A stretch of 64,000 nucleotides of DNA from positions 1 through 64,000 of the forward strand of contig CAJKWD010000001.1 of assembly GCA_905203475.1 (NCBI GenBank), in the 5' to 3' direction. Numbering within the stretch: position 1 is the stretch's first letter; every line of letters begins with the position of its first letter. The notes below the pieces were generated by a model, which was not told where the DNA came from, did not search any database, and saw only the letters and a program-made list of their open reading frames with translations. This document shows positions 18,084 through 26,524 of this stretch, in pieces. The position numbers and the translations under genes were made by a program. The DNA is from an uncultured Acholeplasmataceae bacterium. Lineage in GTDB: Bacteria > Bacillota_I > Bacilli_A > RF39 > UBA660.

Positions 18084-19483
18084 GCAACCAACTCTTTTCT
18101 TTTTTCATTTAATAATAGAAATAAAATAGCAATGATAACCATGCATGAAACATGGAAGAATGTATAACCTGCCATCATGGATAATCCAAATGTTAAGAGT
18201 GTTCCAAACAAGTAAAAAGCATAAGTAGGAGTCACTTTTTTAAAATAACGGAAAAAGTCAATACAAGATAAAATAAATATGGCCATATAAACACCCATGT
18301 ACAAAATAAAGCCTAATATTCCAAAGTTATATAACATAGCAGGAACTTCCATTTCTAATGTCATTTCACTGTAATTTGCTAAATAGCCATTACCAAATAA
18401 TATACGTAATGGATTATGTTGCTCTTTTACTAAATATGTATGATATAAAAGTTGTTGAACTCTACGATTGGAATTGCTTAAATTCCATTGATTAGCAGTA
18501 TGATACATATCTAGTAATGCCTGCTGTTGAGCATGATCCATAAAATGTTCATCCATTAATCCGTCCTCAATTTGATGAACATAATCTAAAGCATCACCAG
18601 TAATATGAGATTCTTCTTTGGTTGTTGTATCTACCACTTGGTTACTTTCTTCTTCTAAGTGTTTTTGGCGTTCTAATGTATTAGAGCCAAAAATAAATAC
18701 GCCAATCCCAATAACAGCAATACAAACCATGGCGATTACTATCACTTTCTTTGAAATTTTCTGTCGCTTTTTAGAAAATAGAAGCATGCATAAAATAAAA
18801 GCAACAATCACAAGTGGAAAACCTAATAGTCCTACTCTTGTACCCAATAAACACATTAAATAAATACCTACTAATAAAGTAAGAAAAATTTGATGCTTCT
18901 TTTTTTCTTTCATAAATAGAGGTAATACAATGACTAAACATAATAATAAGATAGAGCCAACTGCGTTTCCTGATGAATTCCAACCTTTATAGCCAATTCC
19001 ATCAATATAAGTGTGTGATGATGTTCCACTTAATACAGATACATATATAAGAGCAATATATCCCCATAAGAAATAAGAAACATATCGTGGAATATCATTT
19101 AATTTTTTTTCTTGACGAAAGCGATACAAAAGGTAAAAGATAACCATCATATAAGTATAATTTAATAAATACTGTATTTCATGAAAAATGGAACCATATG
19201 CACTATTTGTATGATAAACATAATAACAAATAGCATGACCCAGAGCATATAAGAAATAAATGAGGCCTAGCACAATCATTTTAATACGGTTTTGTTTTTC
19301 ATGAAGAAATAAATAGACAAATAGAATGGTTGGAATTACTAATCTTAATAATACTGTAGGTGATACTGCTATATCTGGAAACCAATTGTGAAGTAGGAAA
19401 CTAAAAGAGTCTAAAAAAGGAGATATGATTAAAAAAAGATAAAATAAATACTCTATTTTCCAATTTTCTTTTATCTTTTTCAT
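18080..19483 (-). CDS. Wzy/WaaL-like polysaccharide polymerase or ligase
   Basis: 467 residues with about 10-12 membrane helices. A large extracytoplasmic loop (about 270-370) precedes RILFGNGYLANYSEMTLEME, a pattern typical of the O-antigen ligase/polymerase superfamily, and is followed by NFGILGFILYMGVYM. Members polymerise or transfer lipid-linked glycans outside the membrane. A polymerase normally goes with a Wzx flippase, yet none is in the window and export here looks ABC-type, so a ligase role is also possible. It is coupled to GT genes on both sides (4-bp overlap, 3-bp gap). Confidence 0.75.
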   Translation of the reverse strand: MKKIKENWKIEYLFYLFLIISPFLDSFSFLLHNWFPDIAVSPTVLLRLVIPTILFVYLFLHEKQNRIKMIVLGLIYFLYALGHAICYYVYHTNSAYGSIFHEIQYLLNYTYMMVIFYLLYRFRQEKKLNDIPRYVSYFLWGYIALIYVSVLSGTSSHTYIDGIGYKGWNSSGNAVGSILLLCLVIVLPLFMKEKKKHQIFLTLLVGIYLMCLLGTRVGLLGFPLVIVAFILCMLLFSKKRQKISKKVIVIAMVCIAVIGIGVFIFGSNTLERQKHLEEESNQVVDTTTKEESHITGDALDYVHQIEDGLMDEHFMDHAQQQALLDMYHTANQWNLSNSNRRVQQLLYHTYLVKEQHNPLRILFGNGYLANYSEMTLEMEVPAMLYNFGILGFILYMGVYMAIFILSCIDFFRYFKKVTPTYAFYLFGTLLTFGLSMMAGYTFFHVSCMVIIAILFLLLNEKRKELVA

Positions 19484-19486
19484 AAC

Positions 19487-20464
19487 TTACCTCCAACTCT
19501 TAGGAATGCGAAGAATGAGTTTTCCAAATGTGTGAAATAACTTCGCTGATAGATAATAAAAAGTACGATTCATATGTCTATAATAGCAATTACGAATGCC
19601 TTTTTTTGTCTTTAAAAATTTATTTTTCTTCCAATGAGGAAATTTCTCGTTTAATAAATCATAGCCTTCTTTTAAATATTGATTTCGTAACTCTTTATCT
19701 TCTAAACTAGAAATACGATAAAAACTTCTTCCAAATATATAACGAACAAATACATATTCTATTTCGTCATGATATTTAGGAAGTAATTTATGTTGTTGAT
19801 AATATTCTAGTACGATATTTAAAATATCATATAGTTCTCTTACTCGTACATCTTGGGTATTAGCAATTGAATCATCTCTTTGAATATAGTGATAAAGTGG
19901 TTCTCTAACATAACCAATATTTTCTGTCCATGGTAATATTTCGTAACAAAAAGCAATATCTTCATAATGAAGTCCTACAGGAAACTGTAACTTTTTTTCT
20001 TTTACAAGCTCAGTTTTATATAGCTTATTCCATGCTGGTACACGAATATCGGTAAAATAATTGTCTTCGACATTAGAATGATCAATTACTTTACGATCAG
20101 GATATTCCCATATATAATCACATTCTACCATATCGTACTTTCCACGAATGGCTTCTTGATACATTTTCTCATACATAGTTGTCTCCACATAGTCATCGCT
20201 ATCTACAAAAGCAATATATTCTCCTTTTACATGTGGCAAAGCATAGTTTCTCGCATCTGATAATCCTCCGTTTTTCTTTTTAAAAGGAATAACTCTTGAA
20301 TCCATTTTCGCATACTTATCAATGATTTTCTGACTATTATCTTTTGTTCCATCATTCACAACAAGGATCTCAATATCATGTAATGTTTGATTAACTAAAC
20401 TCTCTAAACAACGTTCTAAATACTTTTCCACATTATATACAGGAACAATAATACTTACTTTCAT
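19487..20464 (-). CDS. Glycosyltransferase family 2
   Basis: 325 residues with a GT-A fold: VSIIVPVYNVEKYLERCLESL, ILVVNDGTKDNS, GGLSDARNYAL and AFVDSDDYVE. Its start and motifs resemble those of the next gene upstream (20478), which points to tandem duplication with divergence of the C-terminal acceptor halves. It is a cytoplasmic enzyme of the surface glycan pathway. Confidence 0.9.
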   Translation of the reverse strand: MKVSIIVPVYNVEKYLERCLESLVNQTLHDIEILVVNDGTKDNSQKIIDKYAKMDSRVIPFKKKNGGLSDARNYALPHVKGEYIAFVDSDDYVETTMYEKMYQEAIRGKYDMVECDYIWEYPDRKVIDHSNVEDNYFTDIRVPAWNKLYKTELVKEKKLQFPVGLHYEDIAFCYEILPWTENIGYVREPLYHYIQRDDSIANTQDVRVRELYDILNIVLEYYQQHKLLPKYHDEIEYVFVRYIFGRSFYRISSLEDKELRNQYLKEGYDLLNEKFPHWKKNKFLKTKKGIRNCYYRHMNRTFYYLSAKLFHTFGKLILRIPKSWR

Positions 20465-20477
20465 ATAATCATCCTAT

Positions 20478-21422
20478 CTATTTTGCAACTCGTTTCATAT
20501 AAAAACATAAGTGATGTTTTACAAGATATCTTTTTATTTTACGTATGAGATTATCGTTTCTTAAATACTTCCATACTTCTCTTTTTTTCAATTCATCGGC
20601 AAACTCTTTTAAAGGTTGATTAGAAAGAGATTTTCCCTTAATGAATAAAGTATTTGTTAAATAACTCATAACATATTGTTTTTCTTCCATACTCAATGTT
20701 TTTAATTCTGTAATTTGTCTTTTTAAGACATCATACTGTTCTAATGTATCATTTGCTTTTTTAAGCAATTTTACATCATCATTCGAAGTCATAATACTAT
20801 TACTACGAACAATATAATAATATAGACAATCGGGAATCGATGATACTGTTTTTGCACATAATACAACATATGGCGTCAATCCATAATCTTCATGATATTT
20901 GCCTTTTTGATATTGAAATTGATGTTCTAACCAGAATTCACGACGATAAGCATAAGACCAAGCAGTAACAAAATAAGAATCGGAAGATAATGTATAAAAG
21001 GCTTGCATACCTGTTTGCTTTGAAAAATTAGGCGCTTTCATCATCGTATCTTTTTCTTCTTGTAATATAAAACCAAAGTGAATCATATCTGGTTTGCTAT
21101 CAATCATAATTGTTTCTTCAATTGATTTTAAATAATCAGGAGAAACATAATCGTCACCATCAACAAATAATAGATAATCACCCGTTGCTTTACTTACACC
21201 ATAATTTCTCGCATCTGATAGTCCTCCATTTTCTTTTTGATATCCAAAAAAACGAGAATCTTTTTTTACAAACTCATCAATAATTTCTTGACTTTGATCA
21301 GGACTACCATCATTGACAACAATCACTTCAAAATTTTCATATACTTGTTTTTGTAAACTATTTAAACACTGTCTTAAATATTTTTCCACGTTATATACAG
21401 GAATTATTATACTAAATTTCAT
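20478..21422 (-). CDS. Glycosyltransferase family 2
   Basis: 314 residues with a GT-A fold: FSIIIPVYNVEKYLRQCLNSL, VIVVNDGSPDQS, GGLSDARNYGV and LFVDGDDYVS. It is the first gene of the glycan unit, with a good promoter and a GGTGATG ribosome site. It is paralogous to the downstream gene at 19487. Confidence 0.9.
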   Translation of the reverse strand: MKFSIIIPVYNVEKYLRQCLNSLQKQVYENFEVIVVNDGSPDQSQEIIDEFVKKDSRFFGYQKENGGLSDARNYGVSKATGDYLLFVDGDDYVSPDYLKSIEETIMIDSKPDMIHFGFILQEEKDTMMKAPNFSKQTGMQAFYTLSSDSYFVTAWSYAYRREFWLEHQFQYQKGKYHEDYGLTPYVVLCAKTVSSIPDCLYYYIVRSNSIMTSNDDVKLLKKANDTLEQYDVLKRQITELKTLSMEEKQYVMSYLTNTLFIKGKSLSNQPLKEFADELKKREVWKYLRNDNLIRKIKRYLVKHHLCFYMKRVAK

Positions 21423-21449
21423 AGCATCACCTACGATTAATCCATGTTC

Positions 21450-21478
21450 ATTATATCAAATGTATAAAAGAGAAGCAA
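21450..21478 (-). promoter_or_regulatory. Promoter of the glycosyltransferase unit
   Basis: TATAAT (21450-21455), a 17-bp spacer and TTGCTT (21473-21478) on the minus strand, 28 bp before the first gene. Confidence 0.7.
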
Positions 21479-21479
21479 G

Positions 21480-21510
21480 AAATGAAAATAGTCACTAAAA
21501 AGTGACTATT
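21480..21510 (-). terminator. Terminator of the XRE membrane regulator gene
   Basis: A 10-bp perfect stem (21487-21496 with 21501-21510) with a 4-nt loop and a T-rich tail. The TAG stop of the regulator lies in the stem. Confidence 0.8.
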
Positions 21511-23044
21511 CCTGTAATAATGATTCTAAATTTTGTTTATAACTATTCAACTTATCTTGGTATTCTGTTACTTTAGATTCTAATTCACTATTTTGTTCTT
21601 CTAATTTTGTATTTTCTTCTGTAACTTGATCTAATTGTTCCTGTAAAGATTCAATCTCTGACTGTTCTTCTACTTCCATTTCACGTTTGATTGAATTATG
21701 ATAATGATCTAATAAACGATTTATATTTTCTTCACTAGCATACACTGTTACATGATATTGATATAACTCTGAATAATTATATAAATGTTTTTCTTTTAAA
21801 CCATCTATGAATAGAGATACTGCTTTTGAAACAAATACATTTTCTGGATTTTCTTCGCGAACAAAAACAAATCCATTATCATGAGATACGATATCTACAC
21901 TTAAATATTCTGGGAAGTATTTAACCACAATTTTAACTTCATCACCAAGCGTATTATCTACCTTCATATCATAAAAATCTAGAGAATCAATTACCAAAGA
22001 ATCAGACATTGCAATTTTCTTTTCAATTGTTTTTGCTTTTTCAGTAATTGGTGCTTTATCAGTATATGTAGTATTTACAAATTCTAACATAGTGATTCCA
22101 AAAGAAATTCCTAGGCCAATTAAAGATACGATTGTCAAAATAACTGTTCTTTTGATTGGTGTTTTACGATTAAATAGAAAGTTAAATAATAATTCTAGAA
22201 TGAGTATGTGAAGAATTATAGCAAAAATAATTCCCAATAATATTCCAAAGTGAAATACTCCTTGGAATAATAAAATAAACATGACAATAAATGCTGCCGA
22301 GAATAGAAATAGAGAAAGGGCAAATGGACATATTAAAATAAAGAAAACCATGATTTTTATAAAGAAAATAGCAATTTTACCAAGAGCTTCAAAAAAGGCA
22401 TAGCTTTTTTCCGGTCTTATTTCTTTCATGACCTTTTGCTCTGGTATCAGTTCTACATCCTTACTATTTTTTTCTGTACTAGTTGATACAGATTGAAAAT
22501 CATAGCGATCTAAATACATCATTTTAAATAAATAAACTAATAATATGATATATAAGATAAAGAAACTACCATTTAATAATAATTCAATTAAGCCTATTAC
22601 AAAATAGATAAATTGATTGCTTCCTAAAGTAAGAATTAAATTAGTTAAACGATTACTTAAAAAGTCAAATGGAATATATCCTATCTGTAGTATGATAGCA
22701 ACAACAAACATCACAAAAAGACATTTTATGCTCTTTTTTAATCCCATTGTATGAAACATATGATAAGTCTTGTTCACAAGATCTAACATGCTATCAATTA
22801 AGTTATTGATACTATTCTTTTTCTTTTCTCCTATTTTAATATCTGTAATCTCATCGTTTGTTAAATCATCTAGGCTGCATTTAAATATCTTACACATAGC
22901 AAGTAATTTATCCATTTCAGGATATGTTTGACCAGACTCCCATTTCGATACAGACTGTCTTGTCACATCTAATAAGTCAGCAAGTTTTTCTTGTGACATC
23001 TTATTTGCTTTTCTCAAAGCTTGTAGTTTTTCACTAAAACTCAT
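21506..23044 (-). CDS. Membrane-anchored XRE-family regulator with extracytoplasmic and coiled-coil regions
   Basis: 512 residues. Residues 5-60 are an XRE helix-turn-helix (LQALRKANKMSQEKLADLL, TRQSVSKWESGQTYPEMDKL). About six hydrophobic helices follow between 105 and 315, split by a charged loop near 200. A domain of about 110 residues (about 330-445) comes next, and a coiled coil rich in Glu, Gln and Leu (about 450-510) ends the protein. It is probably a one-component regulator that couples a membrane or envelope signal to DNA binding. I recognise the HTH but not the sensor part. It is monocistronic, and its upstream region has repeated GTTGC-like boxes. Confidence 0.85.
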   Translation of the reverse strand: MSFSEKLQALRKANKMSQEKLADLLDVTRQSVSKWESGQTYPEMDKLLAMCKIFKCSLDDLTNDEITDIKIGEKKKNSINNLIDSMLDLVNKTYHMFHTMGLKKSIKCLFVMFVVAIILQIGYIPFDFLSNRLTNLILTLGSNQFIYFVIGLIELLLNGSFFILYIILLVYLFKMMYLDRYDFQSVSTSTEKNSKDVELIPEQKVMKEIRPEKSYAFFEALGKIAIFFIKIMVFFILICPFALSLFLFSAAFIVMFILLFQGVFHFGILLGIIFAIILHILILELLFNFLFNRKTPIKRTVILTIVSLIGLGISFGITMLEFVNTTYTDKAPITEKAKTIEKKIAMSDSLVIDSLDFYDMKVDNTLGDEVKIVVKYFPEYLSVDIVSHDNGFVFVREENPENVFVSKAVSLFIDGLKEKHLYNYSELYQYHVTVYASEENINRLLDHYHNSIKREMEVEEQSEIESLQEQLDQVTEENTKLEEQNSELESKVTEYQDKLNSYKQNLESLLQE

Positions 23045-23080
23045 TTTATCACCTCGTGATCATTTTATAATGTAACTCTG

Positions 23081-23127
23081 GTTGCATACTACCAATTTTC
23101 AGTTGTTTTTTGTTACTTTTTAGTTGC
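23081..23127. promoter_or_regulatory. Possible operator repeats upstream of the XRE gene
   Basis: GTTG/GTTA-type pentamers begin at 23081, 23102, 23112 and 23123, spaced 21, 10 and 11 bp, on one face of the helix. They lie directly upstream of the regulator gene. Autoregulation is inference. Confidence 0.3.
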
Positions 23128-23137
23128 GATTTTATTT

Positions 23138-23174
23138 TTTAAAAGAAAAAGTGAATTTTAAATTGAAAATTCAC
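23138..23174 (-). terminator. Terminator of the RluA-type synthase gene
   Basis: A 9-bp stem (23151-23159 with 23166-23174), 6-nt loop, then a T run on the minus strand. The stop codon of the synthase gene straddles stem and loop. Confidence 0.85.
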
Positions 23175-23820
23175 TCCAAGGATAACGTTTCGGAAGTGGT
23201 AATGAAAAATACATCATTTCTTTTGTCGTTGGATGTTGAAATGTAATAGCATGTGAGAATAGAGCTATCTGTTGTCCTGGCTTAGCTTGTTTAGAATATT
23301 TTTGATCACCAAATAAAGGATAACCATGATGAGAAAATTGAACACGAATTTGATGAGAGCGACCTGTTTTTAATTGGATTTTTACAAGACTCATATCTTT
23401 TTTATATTGTAAACATATAAAATCTAATATAGCCTGTTTTCCCTGTGGATGAACAGTTACAATGTTTCTTTTCTCATTCTTTAATAAATAATCTTCTAAG
23501 TGTCCTTGTTTTTCTATATTTCCTAAAACAACTGCATAATATTCTTTTTTAAACTGATGTGTTCTTACTTGTTCACTAAGACGGCTGGCTGCTTTAGAAG
23601 TTTTTGCAAATACCATTACTCCTCCAACTGGTCTATCTAAACGATGTACAAGCCCTAAATATACATTTCCTGGCTTCTGATATCTCTTTTTTAAATCAGC
23701 TTTTAACATCGTTAATAAATCTAAATCATGACTCTCATCAGCTTGGACTGGTATATTAATTGGCTTTTCAACAACTAATAAATGATTATCTTCATAAATA
23801 ACATTAATCTTTTGATTCAT
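23158..23820 (-). CDS. RluA-family RNA pseudouridine synthase
   Basis: About 220 residues. VIYEDNHLLVVEKPINIPVQ and GLVHRLDRPVGGVMVFAKTSKAA, the latter with the catalytic Asp in HRLDR, define the RluA family; LKTGRSHQIRVQFSHHGYPLFGD is the second conserved motif. No S4 domain precedes the catalytic domain, so it is a short RluC/RluD-like form. It isomerises uridine in rRNA or tRNA; the target cannot be told. The ATG at 23820 lies inside the methyltransferase gene, and starts at 23829 or a GTG at 23838 are possible. It is co-transcribed with the methyltransferase. Confidence 0.88.
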   Translation of the reverse strand: MNQKINVIYEDNHLLVVEKPINIPVQADESHDLDLLTMLKADLKKRYQKPGNVYLGLVHRLDRPVGGVMVFAKTSKAASRLSEQVRTHQFKKEYYAVVLGNIEKQGHLEDYLLKNEKRNIVTVHPQGKQAILDFICLQYKKDMSLVKIQLKTGRSHQIRVQFSHHGYPLFGDQKYSKQAKPGQQIALFSHAITFQHPTTKEMMYFSLPLPKRYPWSEFSI

Positions 23821-24676
23821 AACGTCCATATATACCACAAGGTAATACCAAATGATTTGTTTCTATTGGTAAACCTACTTCTCCTGTATCAATGATACCT
23901 TCAGGATATTTCTTTAAAATAGTTGTTTTCAAAATATTTTCTAATACAGTACTACTAATACCAGTTGTATAAGAATTGATAAGCACAAACAAAGGTTTAT
24001 CAGATAATATCTTCATACATGCTTCAATTAAAACATAAATATTATCCTCAAACTTCCATACTTCTCCGTTTGGTCCTCTTCCATAACTTGGAGGATCCAT
24101 AATAATAACGTCATATTTACGTCCCCTTCGTGCTTCTCTTTCCACAAATTTTAAACAATCATCTACAATATAGCGAATATGATGATTTTCTAACCCTGAT
24201 AATTTGGCATTTTCTTTTGCCCATTGTACCATACCTTTAGCTGCATCTACGTGTACGACTTCTTCAGCACCGGCATAAGAACAAGCAATGGTTGCTCCTC
24301 CTGTATAGGCAAATAAATTTAATACTTTAATAGGACGATTAGCACGTTGAATCTTTTGAATCATATAATCCCAGTTGGTTGCTTGTTCCGGAAATAAACC
24401 AGTATGTTTAAAATTAGTAGGGGTTACTTTAAATGATAAATCTTTATAATGAATCACCCAATAGTCGGGTAATTTACGATAAAACTTCCATTCTCCTCCA
24501 CCTTTATGACTACGGTAATATCTTCCATCAACTCGATTCCATTTTTCATCTTTTTCTGTCTTCCATATTGCCTGAGGATCAGGTCTTCTCAGAACGATAT
24601 CTCCCCATCTTTCTAATTTTTCTCCATTTCCGGCATCAATACAAACATAATCTTTCCATTCATTACTTACTCTCAT
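23804..24676 (-). CDS. Class I SAM-dependent rRNA methyltransferase (RlmI/COG1092-like)
   Basis: 290 residues. VLNLFAYTGGATIACSYAGA binds S-adenosylmethionine, VVHVDAAKG is motif II and VIIMDPPSYGRG is the catalytic DPPSY motif of RlmI/RlmK-type RNA methyltransferases. It lacks the N-terminal PUA domain of full-length RlmI; instead residues 1-100 form a shorter substrate domain. It overlaps the pseudouridine synthase gene, so two RNA modification enzymes are produced together. The exact nucleotide is not predictable. Confidence 0.85.
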   Translation of the reverse strand: MRVSNEWKDYVCIDAGNGEKLERWGDIVLRRPDPQAIWKTEKDEKWNRVDGRYYRSHKGGGEWKFYRKLPDYWVIHYKDLSFKVTPTNFKHTGLFPEQATNWDYMIQKIQRANRPIKVLNLFAYTGGATIACSYAGAEEVVHVDAAKGMVQWAKENAKLSGLENHHIRYIVDDCLKFVEREARRGRKYDVIIMDPPSYGRGPNGEVWKFEDNIYVLIEACMKILSDKPLFVLINSYTTGISSTVLENILKTTILKKYPEGIIDTGEVGLPIETNHLVLPCGIYGRYESKD

Positions 24677-24683
24677 ATAATCC

Positions 24684-25052
24684 CTACGCTTTCTGAAATT
24701 CTTTCTGTAATACCTCTAAATTTTCTTTGATAGTAGAAACTGCCAGTTCTCCTTTTAAAGTATCTGGAATTTCTGTCAATAAAGAATATTCTTCTAACAT
24801 TTCTTTTTGCACTTCTTTTAAATCATGATGCAATAATTTTTCTTTTAATTGTTTCATATCATGCATCATAAATAAAAAATAACTCGCACAGATAAATTCT
24901 AATCTTTCTTGTTTTGTAATATCTTCAATTAATTCATAAGATTTATCAATCATATCAGAAAGTGCTTTTTCTTTTAATAGGGCACTTCCTTTATCTTCAT
25001 CGTGAATTAAATATTCTTTTAATTCTACTAAAATTGTCTCATTTTCTGTCAT
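24684..25052 (-). CDS. Uncharacterised helical protein of the AbiEi-associated set
   Basis: 122 residues, acidic and almost wholly helical (long Leu/Glu/Lys heptads). It has no signal peptide, membrane segment or catalytic motif that I recognise. It lies 3 bp after the 268-residue gene and 7 bp before the methyltransferase gene, so it is probably on one transcript with both. It could be a partner of the 268-residue protein. The function is unknown. Confidence 0.7.
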   Translation of the reverse strand: MTENETILVELKEYLIHDEDKGSALLKEKALSDMIDKSYELIEDITKQERLEFICASYFLFMMHDMKQLKEKLLHHDLKEVQKEMLEEYSLLTEIPDTLKGELAVSTIKENLEVLQKEFQKA

Positions 25053-25055
25053 ATT

Positions 25056-25862
25056 TTACTCCTTTACTATATGTTTTATTTTTTGCTTCTTCTTAGTTAA
25101 ACGATATGCTTGTTCTTCTATTCCCTGTTCTACAAATTGATTGATTAAAACATCATTGCTGCTATTATATTTTAACCATTGATAATACTGCATCTTCTCA
25201 TGTTGTAAGCGTTTTGGTGTAACGACTGCCCAATAAGCAGAGCTCATACAAGTCACATCATGGTGAAACATTCCAAATAAATAAGATAGTTTTTCACGAT
25301 TATATAACTTTTTTTCATGCATTTCATAATCCATGTTATCGTAGAAAATCTCGTTTGGTAGTTGTGGATAATAACGTATTAAAAACATAAAATCAGCAAA
25401 AATTTCATCCTCTTTTTGATAATATTCTGGATACGCTCCTACCATTTCTTCCACCATAAATTCAACATATAATTCTTGTACTCTAGAAAGATATGTATCG
25501 AGAACAGTTTCTGTATTTAATGTAGGTGATATGACCAAATTACGATTTTGATACATCCAATTATATGCATCATAATAAGAACTAGAAACCAACTGTGTTT
25601 CGTAAACATACCATAAATTATCCCCACTAAGAAAACCATAAACAGATTCAAAATAAGTATTAAAATCAGCAGTTGGATAATATTCGATTGCTTTAAAAAA
25701 ATACTCTTTTAAAACATAACAAAATTCCTCTTGATACTGACATGTAGCGTTCATTACAAATTGTTTTTGCAATTGTAACCAATATTGATATAAATCTTCT
25801 TTACGATTTTGTGATAAAGAAACATTTAAACCATTTAATTCTTCCAAAAATTCTTGTCTCAT
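25056..25862 (-). CDS. Uncharacterised protein coupled to an AbiEi-like gene
   Basis: 268 residues, rich in Tyr, Phe, Gln and Glu, soluble, mainly helical. It is not an AbiEii nucleotidyltransferase: no GT-LR-x-RxS-DxD pattern is present. Possibly notable residues are a DVTCMSSAYW segment (about 205-215) and the very basic C-terminus KKKQKIKHIVKE. The start overlaps the stop of the AbiEi-like gene by 4 bp (ATGA) and has its own GAGG site. That places it where the toxin of an AbiE pair would be. Its role is unknown. Confidence 0.75.
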   Translation of the reverse strand: MRQEFLEELNGLNVSLSQNRKEDLYQYWLQLQKQFVMNATCQYQEEFCYVLKEYFFKAIEYYPTADFNTYFESVYGFLSGDNLWYVYETQLVSSSYYDAYNWMYQNRNLVISPTLNTETVLDTYLSRVQELYVEFMVEEMVGAYPEYYQKEDEIFADFMFLIRYYPQLPNEIFYDNMDYEMHEKKLYNREKLSYLFGMFHHDVTCMSSAYWAVVTPKRLQHEKMQYYQWLKYNSSNDVLINQFVEQGIEEQAYRLTKKKQKIKHIVKE

Positions 25863-26401
25863 AAAACCTCCGTCAAAATAACCTCCGTTATTTTCTTTTT
25901 ACTCACAAATTGATTTAAATACCCCTTTAACTTTCTCATATCTATTATTTCAGGATGACGATGGTAATAGTTTTTTATTTCTTGATAATACTCTGGATCT
26001 AACTTTTTACGATATCGAACTAATTCAATTAACATTCTTTCTTTATCATAAATAGGAATCCATGTATTATTGACTTGAATTTTAGTCACACCAATATCAT
26101 AAATAGCTGCATCCATAAAATATTGTTTAATCTGTGGATCGACAATGCGCCATGCCGGTTTTTTTGTCACAACAACATATTTATCAGGTCTTTTACTGGT
26201 CATTCCATGATAGAAAAAAGCACTTTCCAATGTAAAAATAACATTAGGATGTTTTACTAGAAAAGTAGATAACTCTGTTACATTACGGCGATTTGAATAA
26301 ACTCCTTTTTCAATTTTAAACATAATTCGCTGATCAACTAATCGTTCAATATCTTTATGAGCATAACCCTTTTTTTTCAAATCTGAATATTTATAAAGCA
26401 T
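25859..26401 (-). CDS. AbiEi-like antitoxin/transcriptional regulator
   Basis: 180 residues. The N-terminal winged helix (residues 1-45: YSDLKKKGYAHKDIERLVDQRIMFKIEKGVYSN, read in two parts) and the C-terminal half with FTLESAFFYHGM, YVVVTKKP and IPIYDKERMLIELVRYRKKLD match the AbiEi antitoxin/regulator family. AbiEi proteins repress their own operon and counter AbiEii nucleotidyltransferase toxins in phage defence. Here the next gene is not AbiEii. AAGGAGGGG lies upstream of the ATG. It could also be a domesticated regulator. Confidence 0.8.
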   Translation of the reverse strand: MLYKYSDLKKKGYAHKDIERLVDQRIMFKIEKGVYSNRRNVTELSTFLVKHPNVIFTLESAFFYHGMTSKRPDKYVVVTKKPAWRIVDPQIKQYFMDAAIYDIGVTKIQVNNTWIPIYDKERMLIELVRYRKKLDPEYYQEIKNYYHRHPEIIDMRKLKGYLNQFVSKKKITEVILTEVL

Positions 26402-26423
26402 ACCACCCCTCCTTTACACTTTT

Positions 26424-26429
26424 ATTATA
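26424..26429 (-). promoter_or_regulatory. Possible -10 box of the AbiEi-led unit
   Basis: Extended TGTTATAAT (TATAAT at 26424-26429) on the minus strand without a clear -35 box, 22 bp before the AbiEi-like gene. Confidence 0.35.
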
Positions 26430-26471
26430 ACATAATTTAAAAATAAGTATAGGTTTAGTTTAAAAGAAATT

Positions 26472-26500
26472 TCGACAAAATATTTATAATATGTTATAAT
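26472..26500 (+). promoter_or_regulatory. Promoter of tgt
   Basis: TCGACA (26472-26477), a 17-bp spacer and TATAAT (26495-26500) with an extended TG. Transcription diverges from the AbiEi unit. No room remains for a riboswitch before the ATG at 26525. Confidence 0.75.
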
Positions 26501-26524
26501 GTACCAGTATTTATGGGAGGGCAT

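Noticed and set aside
26402..26524. Possible preQ1 riboswitch before tgt
   Set aside because: The promoter leaves only about 20 nt before the start codon, too short for an aptamer.
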